From the NCBI GenBank assembly GCA_905235085.1, contig CAJOKD010000004.1, forward strand, positions 47,069-111,068: a stretch of DNA of 64,000 bases. The letters run 5' to 3'. Within the stretch, counting starts at the first letter, position 1. Every line of letters starts with the position of its first letter. This stretch comes from an uncultured Bacteroidales bacterium. Lineage in GTDB: Bacteria; Bacteroidota; Bacteroidia; Bacteroidales; UBA932. Under the pieces are notes generated by a model, which was not told the DNA's origin, made no database searches, and worked only from the letters and a program-made list of their open reading frames with translations. Position numbers and translations under genes: made by a program. Shown one piece after another: positions 9,103-18,608 of the stretch.

Positions 9103-9681
9103 ATGCTTTCATACATCATAGAACACAGCCTTGAACAGGCAAGGCTTGAACTGGACGAATTCATCGCAGATCCCCAGACAATCCCCGCGATCGAAAAGAT
9201 GGCTTCAATTATGGCCGATTCGCTGCGCGGCGGAGGAAAGATCATAAGCTGCGGAAACGGGGGCTCCCTGTGCGATGCCACCCATTTTGCGGAAGAACTG
9301 TCCGGGAGATTCAGGAAAGACCGGAAACCGCTGCCGGCGATGGCGGTCAATGACCCTGCCTATATCACCTGCACAGGGAACGACTACTCTTTCGATGACA
9401 TATTCGGAAGATGGGTGGAAGCATTCGGGAAGAAAGGAGACGTACTTCTCGCCATCAGCACCAGCGGTGGCTCCGCAAACGTCGTCAATGCCGTTGAAGC
9501 CGCCCGCAGCAAGGGCATGAAGGTGGCGGTGCTGACATCAAAGAAAGGGAGCCGCCTTGCGCAACTCTCAGATGTTGCAGTGGCAGCTCCCGATTCTCCT
9601 TATTCTGACAGGGTCCAGGAAATCCATATAAAAGTCATCCATATCCTCATCGAGACGATAGAACGACTCCTGGACTATTGA
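9103..9681 (+). CDS. gmhA: Sedoheptulose-7-phosphate isomerase, GmhA-type SIS protein
   Basis: 192 residues, the usual GmhA length. GmhA converts sedoheptulose 7-phosphate to D-glycero-D-manno-heptose 7-phosphate for the LPS core. The motif GNGGSLCDATHFAEELSGRF matches the GmhA active-site region (family GNGGSAxDAxHFAxELxGRF). AISTSGGSANVVNA is the SIS phosphate-binding loop. It follows the ROK kinase by 9 nt. A different SIS function on the product of the ROK kinase cannot be excluded. It is convergent with rhaA, with no spacer. Confidence 0.85.
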   Translation: MLSYIIEHSLEQARLELDEFIADPQTIPAIEKMASIMADSLRGGGKIISCGNGGSLCDATHFAEELSGRFRKDRKPLPAMAVNDPAYITCTGNDYSFDDIFGRWVEAFGKKGDVLLAISTSGGSANVVNAVEAARSKGMKVAVLTSKKGSRLAQLSDVAVAAPDSPYSDRVQEIHIKVIHILIETIERLLDY

Positions 9682-10938
9682 TTACCTCTTGGAGGTGACT
9701 TCCTTCTCGTATTTCTCGATCTCAGGAATGAATTCCTCTCCTACAGGTACACCGTGCTTGAGGTTGAACCAGTCGAACACGGCGCCGAACGGCATTGTCT
9801 TGGCTTCTTCGAGAAGTGCGAGCTTCTGGAAACCCTTGCCTTCATCCTCGTACTTGCGAAGGAGTCCGATAGGCTCGAGAAGGGCGGAGAGGAGGCATTT
9901 CTGGGTTGCCCTGGTACCGATCACATAGGCTCCGATACGGTTGATGGACGCATCGAAATAGTCCAGGCCGATGTGTGCCCTGTCGAGAGCGTCAGCACGG
10001 ACGATTTCCTTGAACAGGTCGAGAGTCTGGTCATTCATTATGGTCACGTGGTCGGAATCCCAGCGTACCGGACGGCTGACGTGCAGCATAAGCTCCGGCA
10101 CGAAAAGAAGCAGTGACGGAATCTTGTCCGACACGTTCTCAGTCGGCTCGTAATGTCCGGTGTCAAGAGTATAGATCACCTTCCTGCTGGCGCAGTATCC
10201 TTCGAAGAAATCCATCGAACCGACAGTATAGCTTTCAAGGCCGATTCCGAAAAGCTTGGCCTCGACGCAGCTCTTCATCCCAGGCAGATCTTCCTTGAGG
10301 ATTTCGTCAAGGGAAGCAGCGAGCAGTTCGCGGTAGCGCTTGCGCTCCACCGTCAGTTCCTTCTGTCCGTCGTGTACCCAGATATTCATGATGCAAGGAT
10401 CTCCCTGTGCCTTGCCCATCGCATCAGCGATATGGCGGCAGCGCTTCGTATGCTCGATCCAGAATTCCCTGATGGCAGGATCCGGATTGGAGAGCGAGAG
10501 GTCGCCGCTCTTAGGGTGGCCGAATGAAGTAGAGTTGAAGTCCAGCTTCATTCCGTTCTCCTTAGCCCAGTCGATCCAGCTCTGGAAATGCTTGACATCC
10601 ACTTTGTCGCGATCTACGAACTTGCCACCGAAATCGCCATAGATCTCGTGGAGGTTGAGACGGTGGCTTCCTGCTATCAGGTTCTTAGCGAACTTGATGT
10701 CAGCACGTACCTCATCGATGTTGCGGGCTCTTCCCGGATAGTTTCCGGTAGTCTGGATACCGCCTGAAAGACCGGCATCGCTTTCAAAACCGATCACGTC
10801 ATCGGTCTGCCAGCAATGAAGGGATATCTGTGTCTTGCCGAGGATATCCACTGCCTTGTCCGTGTCGACTCCGATAGCGGCATAGCGTTCTTTGGCCATC
10901 TCATAAGCCTTGATAATCTTTTTCTCGTCCATATTCAA
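9682..10938 (-). CDS. rhaA: L-rhamnose isomerase
   Basis: 418 residues, the family length. RhaA interconverts L-rhamnose and L-rhamnulose. Recognised segments are ISLHCWQTDDVIGFE, GNYPGRARN, LNLHEIYGDFGGKFVDRD, the metal-site region LDFNSTSFGHPKSGDLSLSN and IWVHDGQKE. The gene lies 3 nt downstream of rhaB on the same strand. The rhamnulose-1-phosphate aldolase and a RhaT-type transporter usually grouped with it are not in this window. Confidence 0.96.
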   Translation of the reverse strand: MNMDEKKIIKAYEMAKERYAAIGVDTDKAVDILGKTQISLHCWQTDDVIGFESDAGLSGGIQTTGNYPGRARNIDEVRADIKFAKNLIAGSHRLNLHEIYGDFGGKFVDRDKVDVKHFQSWIDWAKENGMKLDFNSTSFGHPKSGDLSLSNPDPAIREFWIEHTKRCRHIADAMGKAQGDPCIMNIWVHDGQKELTVERKRYRELLAASLDEILKEDLPGMKSCVEAKLFGIGLESYTVGSMDFFEGYCASRKVIYTLDTGHYEPTENVSDKIPSLLLFVPELMLHVSRPVRWDSDHVTIMNDQTLDLFKEIVRADALDRAHIGLDYFDASINRIGAYVIGTRATQKCLLSALLEPIGLLRKYEDEGKGFQKLALLEEAKTMPFGAVFDWFNLKHGVPVGEEFIPEIEKYEKEVTSKR

Positions 10939-10941
10939 TTA

Positions 10942-12360
10942 TTATTGATTATTTGGCAAATATGTCACTGTTTCGATGGAATCCGCGATGATACGCCTCA
11001 TCTCCCAGCGGTCCTTCACCAGGCCCGCAACCTTCGCTTGCATCATTATGTTTCCGATCGCCGTACCTTCCACAGGACCGGCAATCACAGGGATTCCGAG
11101 GGTGTCCGCGGTGAGCTGGCTGACCAGTTTGTTGGCCGAACCGCCTCCTATCACGTGGAGCTTGCTTATCTTGAAGGAAGCGAAATCCTGGAGCATCGAA
11201 AGGACTTCCTTGTACCTGGCTGTCAAGCTGTGGTAGATGCAGCTGATCATCTCTCCGTCGTTCTGAGGAACAAGCTGCCCAGATTCCTTGAGGGCCGCCT
11301 TGATTTCGGCATCCATATCCTTCGGTGCCGCGAAACGGGGATCGTCAGGATCGATCACGGAAGGGAAACCGATAGCTTCGCGTCCCATCTGCTCGATCTG
11401 GGCATAGGTGTATTTCCTGCCTTCCTTCTCCCAGGTCTTGCGACTCTGTTCCAGCAGCCACATTCCGGTAATATTCTTAAGGAACCTGGTCGTGCCCTCG
11501 ATTCCTCCTTCGTTGGTGATATTGAATGCGTAGGATTCGTCATTTATCACAGGGACAGGTGATTCGATGCCCATCAAGCTCCACGTCCCGCTGCTGAGAT
11601 ACGCGAAGTTCTCGTCTGAGGCCGGGACTGCCGCAATCGCAGATGCTGTGTCGTGGCCTGCGACTGCTACAACCGGGACCGGATCCATACCCGTCTCTTC
11701 ACAGAGTTCCGGCTTCAGGAGGCCTACCACCGTACCAGGCTGTACGATTCCCGGAAGGATGGAAGGATCGACACCGAGCCTTTCGAGGAGACTCCTGTCG
11801 AAGTTGCGGGTCCGGGGATCGATCAGGCCTGAAGTGGATGCTATGGTATATTCACAGACCTTGCACCCGGTCAGGAAATATGACAGGAGGTCCGGCATAA
11901 ACAGTATTTCCCGTGCTTCGAGGAGCGGGGAATCAGTTTCATTGCTCTGTGCATATATCTGGAAGATAGAATTGAAGTTCATTATCTGGATGCCGGTGGC
12001 CTTGTAGAGCTCTTCCTTCGGGATGATCCCGAATACTTCCTCCGGGATGCCGTCAGTGTACGGGTCACGGTAAGCACGCGGCAGACCGAGGATGCTGCCG
12101 TCAGGGCCGATGCACCCGAAATCCACGCCCCAGGTGTCAATACCTATGGATTCAATCTTGACTCCCGAAGAAGCGACTTGCTTCAGGGCGTTCTTGAAAT
12201 GGACGAAAAGAGAATTGATGTCCCAATAATACTTGCCTTCGGATCCCTTGATCTCGTTGGGAAACCTGTAGACCTCCTCCGTAGACAGTTTGCCGTCATT
12301 TATCGAACCGATTATCGCCCTTCCACTGGTGGCGCCTAAATCAAATGCAAGAAAATTCAT
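10942..12360 (-). CDS. rhaB: Rhamnulokinase
   Basis: 472 residues of the FGGY carbohydrate kinase family. RhaB phosphorylates L-rhamnulose to rhamnulose 1-phosphate. The N-terminal phosphate loop FDLGATSGRAIIG, the IESIGIDTWGVDFG segment with the catalytic Asp, the VAVAGHDTASAIAAVP motif and the C-terminal LHVIGGGSANKLVSQLTAD adenine-binding region are all present. First gene of the rhaB-rhaA pair, divergent from the AraC-type regulator at 12508. Confidence 0.95.
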   Translation of the reverse strand: MNFLAFDLGATSGRAIIGSINDGKLSTEEVYRFPNEIKGSEGKYYWDINSLFVHFKNALKQVASSGVKIESIGIDTWGVDFGCIGPDGSILGLPRAYRDPYTDGIPEEVFGIIPKEELYKATGIQIMNFNSIFQIYAQSNETDSPLLEAREILFMPDLLSYFLTGCKVCEYTIASTSGLIDPRTRNFDRSLLERLGVDPSILPGIVQPGTVVGLLKPELCEETGMDPVPVVAVAGHDTASAIAAVPASDENFAYLSSGTWSLMGIESPVPVINDESYAFNITNEGGIEGTTRFLKNITGMWLLEQSRKTWEKEGRKYTYAQIEQMGREAIGFPSVIDPDDPRFAAPKDMDAEIKAALKESGQLVPQNDGEMISCIYHSLTARYKEVLSMLQDFASFKISKLHVIGGGSANKLVSQLTADTLGIPVIAGPVEGTAIGNIMMQAKVAGLVKDRWEMRRIIADSIETVTYLPNNQ

Positions 12361-12442
12361 CGTTATGTGGTTATGGTTATTTACAAATTTCTCGATTTTT
12401 TGTATTAATCAATATTTAGTTTCTGACATTCCGACTTCTAAA

Positions 12443-12472
12443 TTTGATTTAGAAAATTATTTTCTATCTTTG
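12443..12472 (+). promoter_or_regulatory. Promoter of the AraC-type regulator
   Basis: A TTTG (12443-12446) and TATCTTTG (12465-12472) 18 nt apart, upstream of the ATG at 12508. The AT-rich 147-bp gap to rhaB must also hold the rha promoter on the other strand and probably the regulator binding sites, but I could not define these. Confidence 0.6.
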
Positions 12473-12507
12473 TGTACCACTACGAAAGTCAGAGACTAGT
12501 ATTTAAT

Positions 12508-13404
12508 ATGGAGTCAGTTCATCTTAAATATTTGGCGGTGAACCCTAACGACCTCAAGTGGGGTATTGCCGTCAATTCGGTAGGATTCCAGGAAATCGGT
12601 CCAGGAATGGATTATCCGCCCGAGAACCACCCGCAACGATACATCTTTTCCACGGACAGGGGCCGTATCCTAAACGAATACCAGCTTCTTTACATAACGG
12701 AGGGGAAAGGCAATTTTTCCTGCGCCACCCTGGGCAGGAACAAGTCCGTCCAGATAGAAAGCGGGATGATGTTCCTCCTGTTCCCGGGAGAATGGCACTC
12801 CTACCACCCGGACAAGCAAACCGGATGGAAGGAATACTGGATAGGCTTCAACGGAGCGTTTGCGGACAATCTGCTCAAGCAGGGATTCTTCTGCAAGGAC
12901 AAACCCGTGTTCAAGGTGAATATCCACGAGGACATCGTCCAGCTGTATACCTCGGCCATCTCGGTCGCCGTTTCCCAGGAGTCCGGTTTCCAGCAAGTCC
13001 TGGCAGGTATAGTGGACAGGCTCCTAAGCCTTGCATACTACTACGACAGGAATTCCCTTTTCCGCGAATCCGACGCCGCCAACAAGATCAGCCAGGCCAA
13101 GGTGATGATTCATGACGAGTATATGTCGATATCGCCGGAAGAGATCGCTTCCAGGCTGTTCCTGAGCTATTCCTCTTTCAGGAAGACATTCAAGGAATAC
13201 ACCGGTTTCTCACCCGCCCGGTTCATCAACGAAGTCAGGATGAGCAAGGCCAAGGAATTGCTGACCAACACCGCGATGAGCATAAAGGAAATAGCCTACA
13301 ACGTAGGTTACAACAACCACGACTATTTCTTCACCGCATTCAGGCATATGACAGGAAAGACTCCTGCCGAATACCGCAATATGACGCAGAGCGCCTCGCT
13401 CTAG
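12508..13404 (+). CDS. AraC-family transcriptional regulator, likely of rhamnose use
   Basis: 298 residues from the ATG at 12508, downstream of the promoter boxes; a GTG at 12472 would overlap the -7 box. The N-terminal cupin-like effector domain includes NEYQLLYITEGKG and LLFPGEWHSYHPDK. The C-terminal double helix-turn-helix has the AraC pattern (FRKTFKEYTGFSPARFINEVR, IAYNVGYNNHDYFFTAFRHMTG). Divergent placement next to rhaBA makes it the probable L-rhamnose activator. Its last 4 bp overlap the end of the nucleotidase gene on the other strand. Confidence 0.88.
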   Translation: MESVHLKYLAVNPNDLKWGIAVNSVGFQEIGPGMDYPPENHPQRYIFSTDRGRILNEYQLLYITEGKGNFSCATLGRNKSVQIESGMMFLLFPGEWHSYHPDKQTGWKEYWIGFNGAFADNLLKQGFFCKDKPVFKVNIHEDIVQLYTSAISVAVSQESGFQQVLAGIVDRLLSLAYYYDRNSLFRESDAANKISQAKVMIHDEYMSISPEEIASRLFLSYSSFRKTFKEYTGFSPARFINEVRMSKAKELLTNTAMSIKEIAYNVGYNNHDYFFTAFRHMTGKTPAEYRNMTQSASL

Positions 13405-15149
13405 CGGCGGTTAGGGAACAGGAGTTTCATATCGCGTTCCATCGCCGGCCCTACAATCTCTTCAGGGATGAATTCCCAATGCCCTATGCGGACCGGGTCC
13501 CCGATCACAGCCGGATCGATAGTAGCATTGTCCTTCAGATAGTTATACAGCAAGTCACGGAATTCAGGATAGGTTTCCACTATCCTCTCTTCTATCTTTC
13601 CGGTATCGATTCCGGCTTCCTTCATCAATCCGCCTCCTCCACTGGCGCGGTATGAGGTCATCGCGACTTTGTAATCCTTACCGATGTCGAACGGCTGGCC
13701 TCCTGCCATAGACTTTATGTCAATCCTCGAACCTCTTGGCTTAGTCACGTCCACGGTATATACCAGGCCGCCTGCAGAATCGAAGTTATATGCCCTTTCG
13801 AGGAAGGACCAGGATTCCTGACCGGTCCTGGCGTCCGCCTTGTTGCCGATCTTGAGGATGTGCTCCGATGAAGACGCAACGGTATTGATCCACCTGTCAT
13901 AGGATGCTTCGAGGTAGTCCTTTATCTCCTTCCCCGACATATTCACCACGTATATCTGGTTCTCGAAAGGATAGATGGTGAAAAGATCGTTGTATATCAG
14001 CTTGCCTTTCTTGACGAAACCGTTGAATGTAAGAGGAGCTGCAAAGGAAATCTGGGCCGGAGAGCAAGAGATCGACAATGTGTGGATCAGGTTGAGATAG
14101 TGGCTCATTCCCACATAGGCATCTCTCGTGCTCAAGTCCACCATCAGTTCGCCTACTTCCCTGGTAGTGAATTCCTTGACTGCCAGATAGTCATCGTGGA
14201 AGGCCTTCTCCATCTCGGGATCGGTCTTCAGGCGGTCCACCGGGATCAGTTCACAGGAAAGCTGCCTGGAAGTGACCTTGCGTTTTTCCACCGTGAGTCC
14301 GATCTCACCGTGGCCTACGAAACGGCAGTGACTTCCCGAATTGATCAAGCATAGCGTATCGGACGGGATCACCACCGGCTTGTGGTCGTGCGAACATATC
14401 AGGAAGTCTACTCCGCGCAGGGTCTTCATAAGGTCAAGGCCCTGGCCTTCGAGCTGGGACCCGTCACCCAATCCGGTGGACGAATGTACGGAGACGATCA
14501 CTACGTCGGGTTTCTCCTTCGCAATGACCTTGTCCACATCCTGCTGCACGAGGGGGATGAGGTTTTCGAATTTCATCCCGCTCCAGAGCCTTTCTGAGAG
14601 CCAGTTGCTTATATTTGCGTTGTCGTATCCAAGTATCGCGATCCTGACGCCCTGGCGTTTCAGGATCGTATATACGCTGAAATACGGCTTGCCGTTGTCG
14701 TTCCTGATCGCATTGCCGGCCAGGAACGGAATTCCACAGGCTTCCAGGTTGCGGGCCACACGGTCATATACCGGATGACCGGTCTCGATGTCGTGGTTTC
14801 CTACCGTCACGGCGTCATAGCCCATATATTTCGCCATACGCGGATACAGATGCGGCGTGACGGTGTCCACGTAGTTGAAATAATAGGCGGCATTGTCGCC
14901 CTGGAGTATGTCACCGGCATCGATCAGAATCACGTTTTCCTCTCCGACAGCGTTCCTTACGCTGTCCACCGTACGCTTTACCGCGATCAAGGACCTCCTG
15001 ACGTTCCCGCCCACGTAGGTTGAATCGAAGAAAGACCCGTGCACATCATTCGTAGTCAGTATCTGGAAAGAATACGATCCATTCTTGGGGCCTGCACATG
15101 AGGCCAGGAGGCAGCAGGACAAAACTGCTGCGAAAGTCTTTATGCTCAT
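13401..15149 (-). CDS. Lipoprotein 5'-nucleotidase/UDP-sugar hydrolase family phosphoesterase
   Basis: 582 residues. The lipobox LLASC puts the lipidated Cys at residue 18. The metallophosphoesterase domain has TTNDVHG (Asp35, His37), LIDAGDILQGD, VGNHDIETG and ICSHDHKP, the metal ligands of the UshA/YfkN family. The C-terminal 5'-nucleotidase substrate domain includes YNDLFTIYPFENQIYVV and a YDRWIN segment. Predicted to release phosphate from nucleotides outside the inner membrane. It overlaps the outer-membrane-protein gene upstream by 4 bp (ATGA-type coupling). Confidence 0.92.
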   Translation of the reverse strand: MSIKTFAAVLSCCLLASCAGPKNGSYSFQILTTNDVHGSFFDSTYVGGNVRRSLIAVKRTVDSVRNAVGEENVILIDAGDILQGDNAAYYFNYVDTVTPHLYPRMAKYMGYDAVTVGNHDIETGHPVYDRVARNLEACGIPFLAGNAIRNDNGKPYFSVYTILKRQGVRIAILGYDNANISNWLSERLWSGMKFENLIPLVQQDVDKVIAKEKPDVVIVSVHSSTGLGDGSQLEGQGLDLMKTLRGVDFLICSHDHKPVVIPSDTLCLINSGSHCRFVGHGEIGLTVEKRKVTSRQLSCELIPVDRLKTDPEMEKAFHDDYLAVKEFTTREVGELMVDLSTRDAYVGMSHYLNLIHTLSISCSPAQISFAAPLTFNGFVKKGKLIYNDLFTIYPFENQIYVVNMSGKEIKDYLEASYDRWINTVASSSEHILKIGNKADARTGQESWSFLERAYNFDSAGGLVYTVDVTKPRGSRIDIKSMAGGQPFDIGKDYKVAMTSYRASGGGGLMKEAGIDTGKIEERIVETYPEFRDLLYNYLKDNATIDPAVIGDPVRIGHWEFIPEEIVGPAMERDMKLLFPNRR

Positions 15150-16321
15150 CGTCCGTTACGTATTATCCTATGTTTCTTGTTCCATCTTCCGTCGAGGTCG
15201 AAGACTACTCCGATCTTCTGCTGCCATCCACAGAATCCACTTCCGTTGAAATGGGCTACTGCGCCCAAACGGATATCAGCTAGGTCCAGGACCAGAGGAT
15301 TCCAGTAGACCTCAAGCCTCCCGTAGAAACCCGGCTTCTTCCAGTCTGTGGATGCAGGGTTTACCTTGTAGAAAGGACAGCCGAAGTACAGATCGCTTCC
15401 GTACATATTGCCTCCGGCGTCGAAGTCATCATAGTAAGGCATCTGTCCTGTTCCGTAATACATATCTCCGCTGACGGAAACCTTCTTCCATCTCAAGTCC
15501 TGTGACAGAAGTGCACCTGGTGCGAGTTCCAGGCCCGTTTTCCTGATCCTGTCCTGGTGTATCCCCTGCAGCCAGCTCACTTTGGCATCATATCGGAAAC
15601 CACCCGCGGAACGGGTCCAAGAGAGGAACGGCGAGACCAGGACATTGTCTACGACGCCCCTGTATTCCAGGGTATTGGCGAAGTGGTACAAGGTCGCGGT
15701 CCACCCCAGGTCGAAGCCGCCCGCAAGGAAGAAACTGCCGTATGTGAATATCTGGAAACGCTCCCTGCGCTGGCTCCCGAGCATTCCCATCCAGTCCAGT
15801 CCCGCCTCGACGTATGCCCTTCGAGAAGACAGCGTCAGGAGTATTCCTTCCATATTGCTGTCATATACTCTCGCCTTGTCAGAAACGAAAACCGACGGCA
15901 CCCTGTCACGGGTGGGAACAGGATCGGAACCGAATATGGAGAAGCGGCGCGGAAACATTCCGGCGCGGCCTGTGAACCTGACTCCGTTCCCTTTATATCC
16001 CAGGCTGTACCATAAGGTGAACTCGTGGTCGTATTCGCTGCCTTTCCCCATATCCCTCAGGACATCGGCACCTACCATCAGCGATTGTGTAACCCCGGCG
16101 CCCGAATCTACGGACAAGCCCACAGAAGGAGCAAGGCGTGCGAAAATGATAGTCTCGGAATTCATATATCGGTTGCCGCTCTGCCCGAACTCCCTGTTGT
16201 CGAAACAATACCGGAAATAGGCGTCGTAGACGAAAGATACTTTTTCCTTCATCCCCTTGTCCTGCGCGGACACGGAGAGGAACAGGAAACAAACCGATAT
16301 GAGGATGAGGATCCTTTTCAT
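15146..16321 (-). CDS. Predicted outer-membrane beta-barrel protein
   Basis: 391 residues from the ATG at 16321. A clear signal peptide (MKRILILISVCFLFLSVSAQ) precedes a mature region rich in alternating hydrophobic/aromatic strands with Gly/Tyr/Asp turns (WYSLGYKGNGVRFTGRAGM, FTYGSFFLAGGFDLGWTATL). This pattern suggests an outer-membrane barrel. I do not recognise a named family. Translational coupling to the nucleotidase suggests a porin or partner for nucleotide or phosphate uptake, which is inference. A TAAATTTG box on the minus strand (16339-16346) is its probable promoter. Confidence 0.7.
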   Translation of the reverse strand: MKRILILISVCFLFLSVSAQDKGMKEKVSFVYDAYFRYCFDNREFGQSGNRYMNSETIIFARLAPSVGLSVDSGAGVTQSLMVGADVLRDMGKGSEYDHEFTLWYSLGYKGNGVRFTGRAGMFPRRFSIFGSDPVPTRDRVPSVFVSDKARVYDSNMEGILLTLSSRRAYVEAGLDWMGMLGSQRRERFQIFTYGSFFLAGGFDLGWTATLYHFANTLEYRGVVDNVLVSPFLSWTRSAGGFRYDAKVSWLQGIHQDRIRKTGLELAPGALLSQDLRWKKVSVSGDMYYGTGQMPYYDDFDAGGNMYGSDLYFGCPFYKVNPASTDWKKPGFYGRLEVYWNPLVLDLADIRLGAVAHFNGSGFCGWQQKIGVVFDLDGRWNKKHRIIRNGR

Positions 16322-16338
16322 TTTAAACTCCAAACAAG

Positions 16339-16346
16339 CAAATTTA
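16339..16346 (-). promoter_or_regulatory. -7 box of the outer-membrane protein/nucleotidase pair
   Basis: TAAATTTG on the minus strand, 18 nt upstream of the ATG at 16321. The gap of about 50 bp is shared with the divergent GSCFA gene. Confidence 0.5.
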
Positions 16347-16374
16347 CTGATTAATTTCTTAATTTCGCACCGTT

Positions 16375-17244
16375 ATGGAAGAACTCAAGCTGCAAACACC
16401 GGTTCCCGTCGGAAGGAGCAAGGTGGAAGTCTCTCCGGACGACAAGATATTCGTCCTCGGCAGTTGTTTCGCAGACAACATCGGTGAGAGGATGGCAGAG
16501 CTCGGCTTCAAAGCCTGCGTCAACCCTTTCGGCACCCTGTACAACCCGGTGTCGGTCTGCAATACGGTCTCGCGGCTCTCTTCAGCGATTCCTTTCTCCG
16601 AAGACGAATGCGTTGAAATGGGCTCGGGAGCCGGCCTGGTCTGCTCCTTTTCCCACCATACATCCTTCGCGCGCAACACTGCCGGAGCTTTCCTGGATAA
16701 TGCCAATTCCGCACTGTCCGCGGCATCCGAAGCCTGGAAGGAGGCCGGGAAAGTAATCATCACGCTAGGAACGGCCTGGTGCTTCGAATATATCCCTACA
16801 GGAGAGATCGTGTCCAACTGCTTGAAGATCGACCAGAAACTTTTCCGCAGGAAGAGGCTCTCCGTGCGGGAGACTTCCGCCCTGCTGAGGAACCTGGTTG
16901 AGAGGAATCCCGGGAAGGAATTCATATTCACGGTCTCCCCTATCCGCCACCTGAAGGACGGAGCTCACGGTAACCAACTGAGCAAGAGTATTTTGATCCT
17001 TGCCATCGAGGATGTGTGCAACGCCTTCCCGGAAAGGTGCGAGTACTTCCCTGCATACGAGATCCTGCTGGACGAACTCCGGGACTACCGTTTCTATGCG
17101 GAAGACCTGGTGCACCCTTCGCAGCAGGCGGTATCGCTTATATGGAAACGCTTCGTGGACTTCGCAGTTCCTCCGTCACTCCTGCCCGTACTGGAGGCCA
17201 GGTGGAAGGAGTCCCGACGCAGCCATCACCGGAATATTCATTGA
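16375..17244 (+). CDS. GSCFA domain protein
   Basis: 289 residues. The name-giving motif GSCFA is at residues 29-33, followed by DNIGERMAELGFKACVNPFGTLYNPVS. A later FTVSPIRHLKDGAHGNQLSKS segment and a DLVHPSQQA segment resemble the His-containing blocks of SGNH-like hydrolases. The family is widespread in Bacteroidetes, with an esterase-like fold and no firm substrate. No signal peptide is seen, so it is probably cytosolic. It stands alone, 37 nt upstream of ffh. Confidence 0.88.
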   Translation: MEELKLQTPVPVGRSKVEVSPDDKIFVLGSCFADNIGERMAELGFKACVNPFGTLYNPVSVCNTVSRLSSAIPFSEDECVEMGSGAGLVCSFSHHTSFARNTAGAFLDNANSALSAASEAWKEAGKVIITLGTAWCFEYIPTGEIVSNCLKIDQKLFRRKRLSVRETSALLRNLVERNPGKEFIFTVSPIRHLKDGAHGNQLSKSILILAIEDVCNAFPERCEYFPAYEILLDELRDYRFYAEDLVHPSQQAVSLIWKRFVDFAVPPSLLPVLEARWKESRRSHHRNIH

Positions 17245-17251
17245 CATTTAG

Positions 17252-17259
17252 TATATTTG
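17252..17259 (+). promoter_or_regulatory. -7 box of the ffh promoter
   Basis: TATATTTG about 22 nt upstream of the ffh ATG at 17282. No good -33 box at the usual distance. Confidence 0.45.
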
Positions 17260-17281
17260 CAAGTTTTTTAGAGATAGCTAT

Positions 17282-18607
17282 ATGTTCGAGAACTTACAGG
17301 AAAGACTGGAAAAATCCTTCAAGATCCTCAAGGGTGAAGGCAGGATTACCGAAATAAACGTCGCCGAGACCCTGAAAGACGTACGCAGGGCCTTGCTTGA
17401 CGCCGATGTCAGCTACAAGGTAGCCAAGGAATTCTGTGACCGTGTGAAGACGAAGGCTATGGGCCAGAATGTGCTGACCGCCGTGAGGCCGCAGCAGATG
17501 ATGGTCAAGATCGTCCACGACGAACTCGCGGAGTTTATGGGCAGCCAGTCCACGGACATCAACATAAAGGGAAATCCCGGCATCGTCCTGATGGCCGGCC
17601 TCAACGGTTCCGGTAAGACCACTTTCTCCGCCAAGCTCGCGAACAGTATCAAGAGCAAGAGAGGCACGAAGGTGCTTCTGGCCGCCTGCGACACTTTCAG
17701 GCCCGCGGCTATCGAGCAGCTGAAGGTGCTCGGAGAGCAGATCGGCGTACCGGTATATACTGAAGAAGGTGTCAAGGATCCTATCCGTATCGCGACGGAC
17801 GCAGTTGCGAAGGCCAAGGCTGAGGGATATCCGGTAGTGATCATAGATACCGCCGGACGTCTCGCAGTGGATCAGGAACTTATGGACGAGATCTCGGCTC
17901 TCCACAAGGCCGTAAAGCCGACGGAATCCCTGTTCGTCGTGGATGCGATGACTGGACAAGACGCCGTAGAGACCGCCAAGGTGTTCAACGAACGCCTGGA
18001 CTTCGACGGAGTGGTGCTGACCAAGATGGACGGTGATACCAGGGGCGGTGCAGCCCTGTCGATCAAGTTTGTCACGGGCAAGCCTATCAAGTTCATCTCC
18101 TCGGGAGAGAAGATGGAAGCCATCGACGTATTCCATCCGGAAAGGATCGCTGACAGGATCCTCGGAATGGGCGACGTGGTATCCCTCGTGGAAAAAGCAC
18201 AGGAGCAGTTCGACGAGAAGCAGGCAAGGGAGACCAGGAAGAAACTTGCGAAAGACAAGTTCGGCCTGATGGACTTCTACAACCAGATCCAGCAGGTCAA
18301 GAAGATGGGAAACATCAAGGACCTGGCCGGTATGATCCCGGGAATGGGCAAGGCGATGAAAGACATCGACATAGACAACGAAAAGGCCTTCAAGGGTATA
18401 GAGGCCATCATAATGTCGATGACTCCTGAGGAGCGTGACAATCCGGACATCATCAACGGAAGCCGGCGCAAGAGGATAGCTGACGGAAGCGGCACGAATG
18501 TCGCCGAAGTGAACAAGCTGCTGAAGCAGTTCGAGTCAACCCGCAAGCTGATGAAGAATGCCTTGACAGGCAACCTGGCGCAGAGGATGCGCTCGTTCAG
18601 GAGATAG
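17282..18607 (+). CDS. ffh: Signal recognition particle protein Ffh
   Basis: 441 residues. Ffh binds 4.5S RNA and signal sequences and hands nascent membrane proteins to FtsY. The N domain is followed by the GTPase G domain with GLNGSGKTT (106-114), DTFRPAAIEQL, IIDTAGR and TKMDGDTRGG. The methionine-rich M domain (MGNIKDLAGMIPGMGKAM, then a GSRRKRIADGSG RNA-binding region) closes the protein at the family length. Its 3' end abuts the convergent lysA gene with one base between. Confidence 0.97.
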   Translation: MFENLQERLEKSFKILKGEGRITEINVAETLKDVRRALLDADVSYKVAKEFCDRVKTKAMGQNVLTAVRPQQMMVKIVHDELAEFMGSQSTDINIKGNPGIVLMAGLNGSGKTTFSAKLANSIKSKRGTKVLLAACDTFRPAAIEQLKVLGEQIGVPVYTEEGVKDPIRIATDAVAKAKAEGYPVVIIDTAGRLAVDQELMDEISALHKAVKPTESLFVVDAMTGQDAVETAKVFNERLDFDGVVLTKMDGDTRGGAALSIKFVTGKPIKFISSGEKMEAIDVFHPERIADRILGMGDVVSLVEKAQEQFDEKQARETRKKLAKDKFGLMDFYNQIQQVKKMGNIKDLAGMIPGMGKAMKDIDIDNEKAFKGIEAIIMSMTPEERDNPDIINGSRRKRIADGSGTNVAEVNKLLKQFESTRKLMKNALTGNLAQRMRSFRR

Positions 18608-18608
18608 T

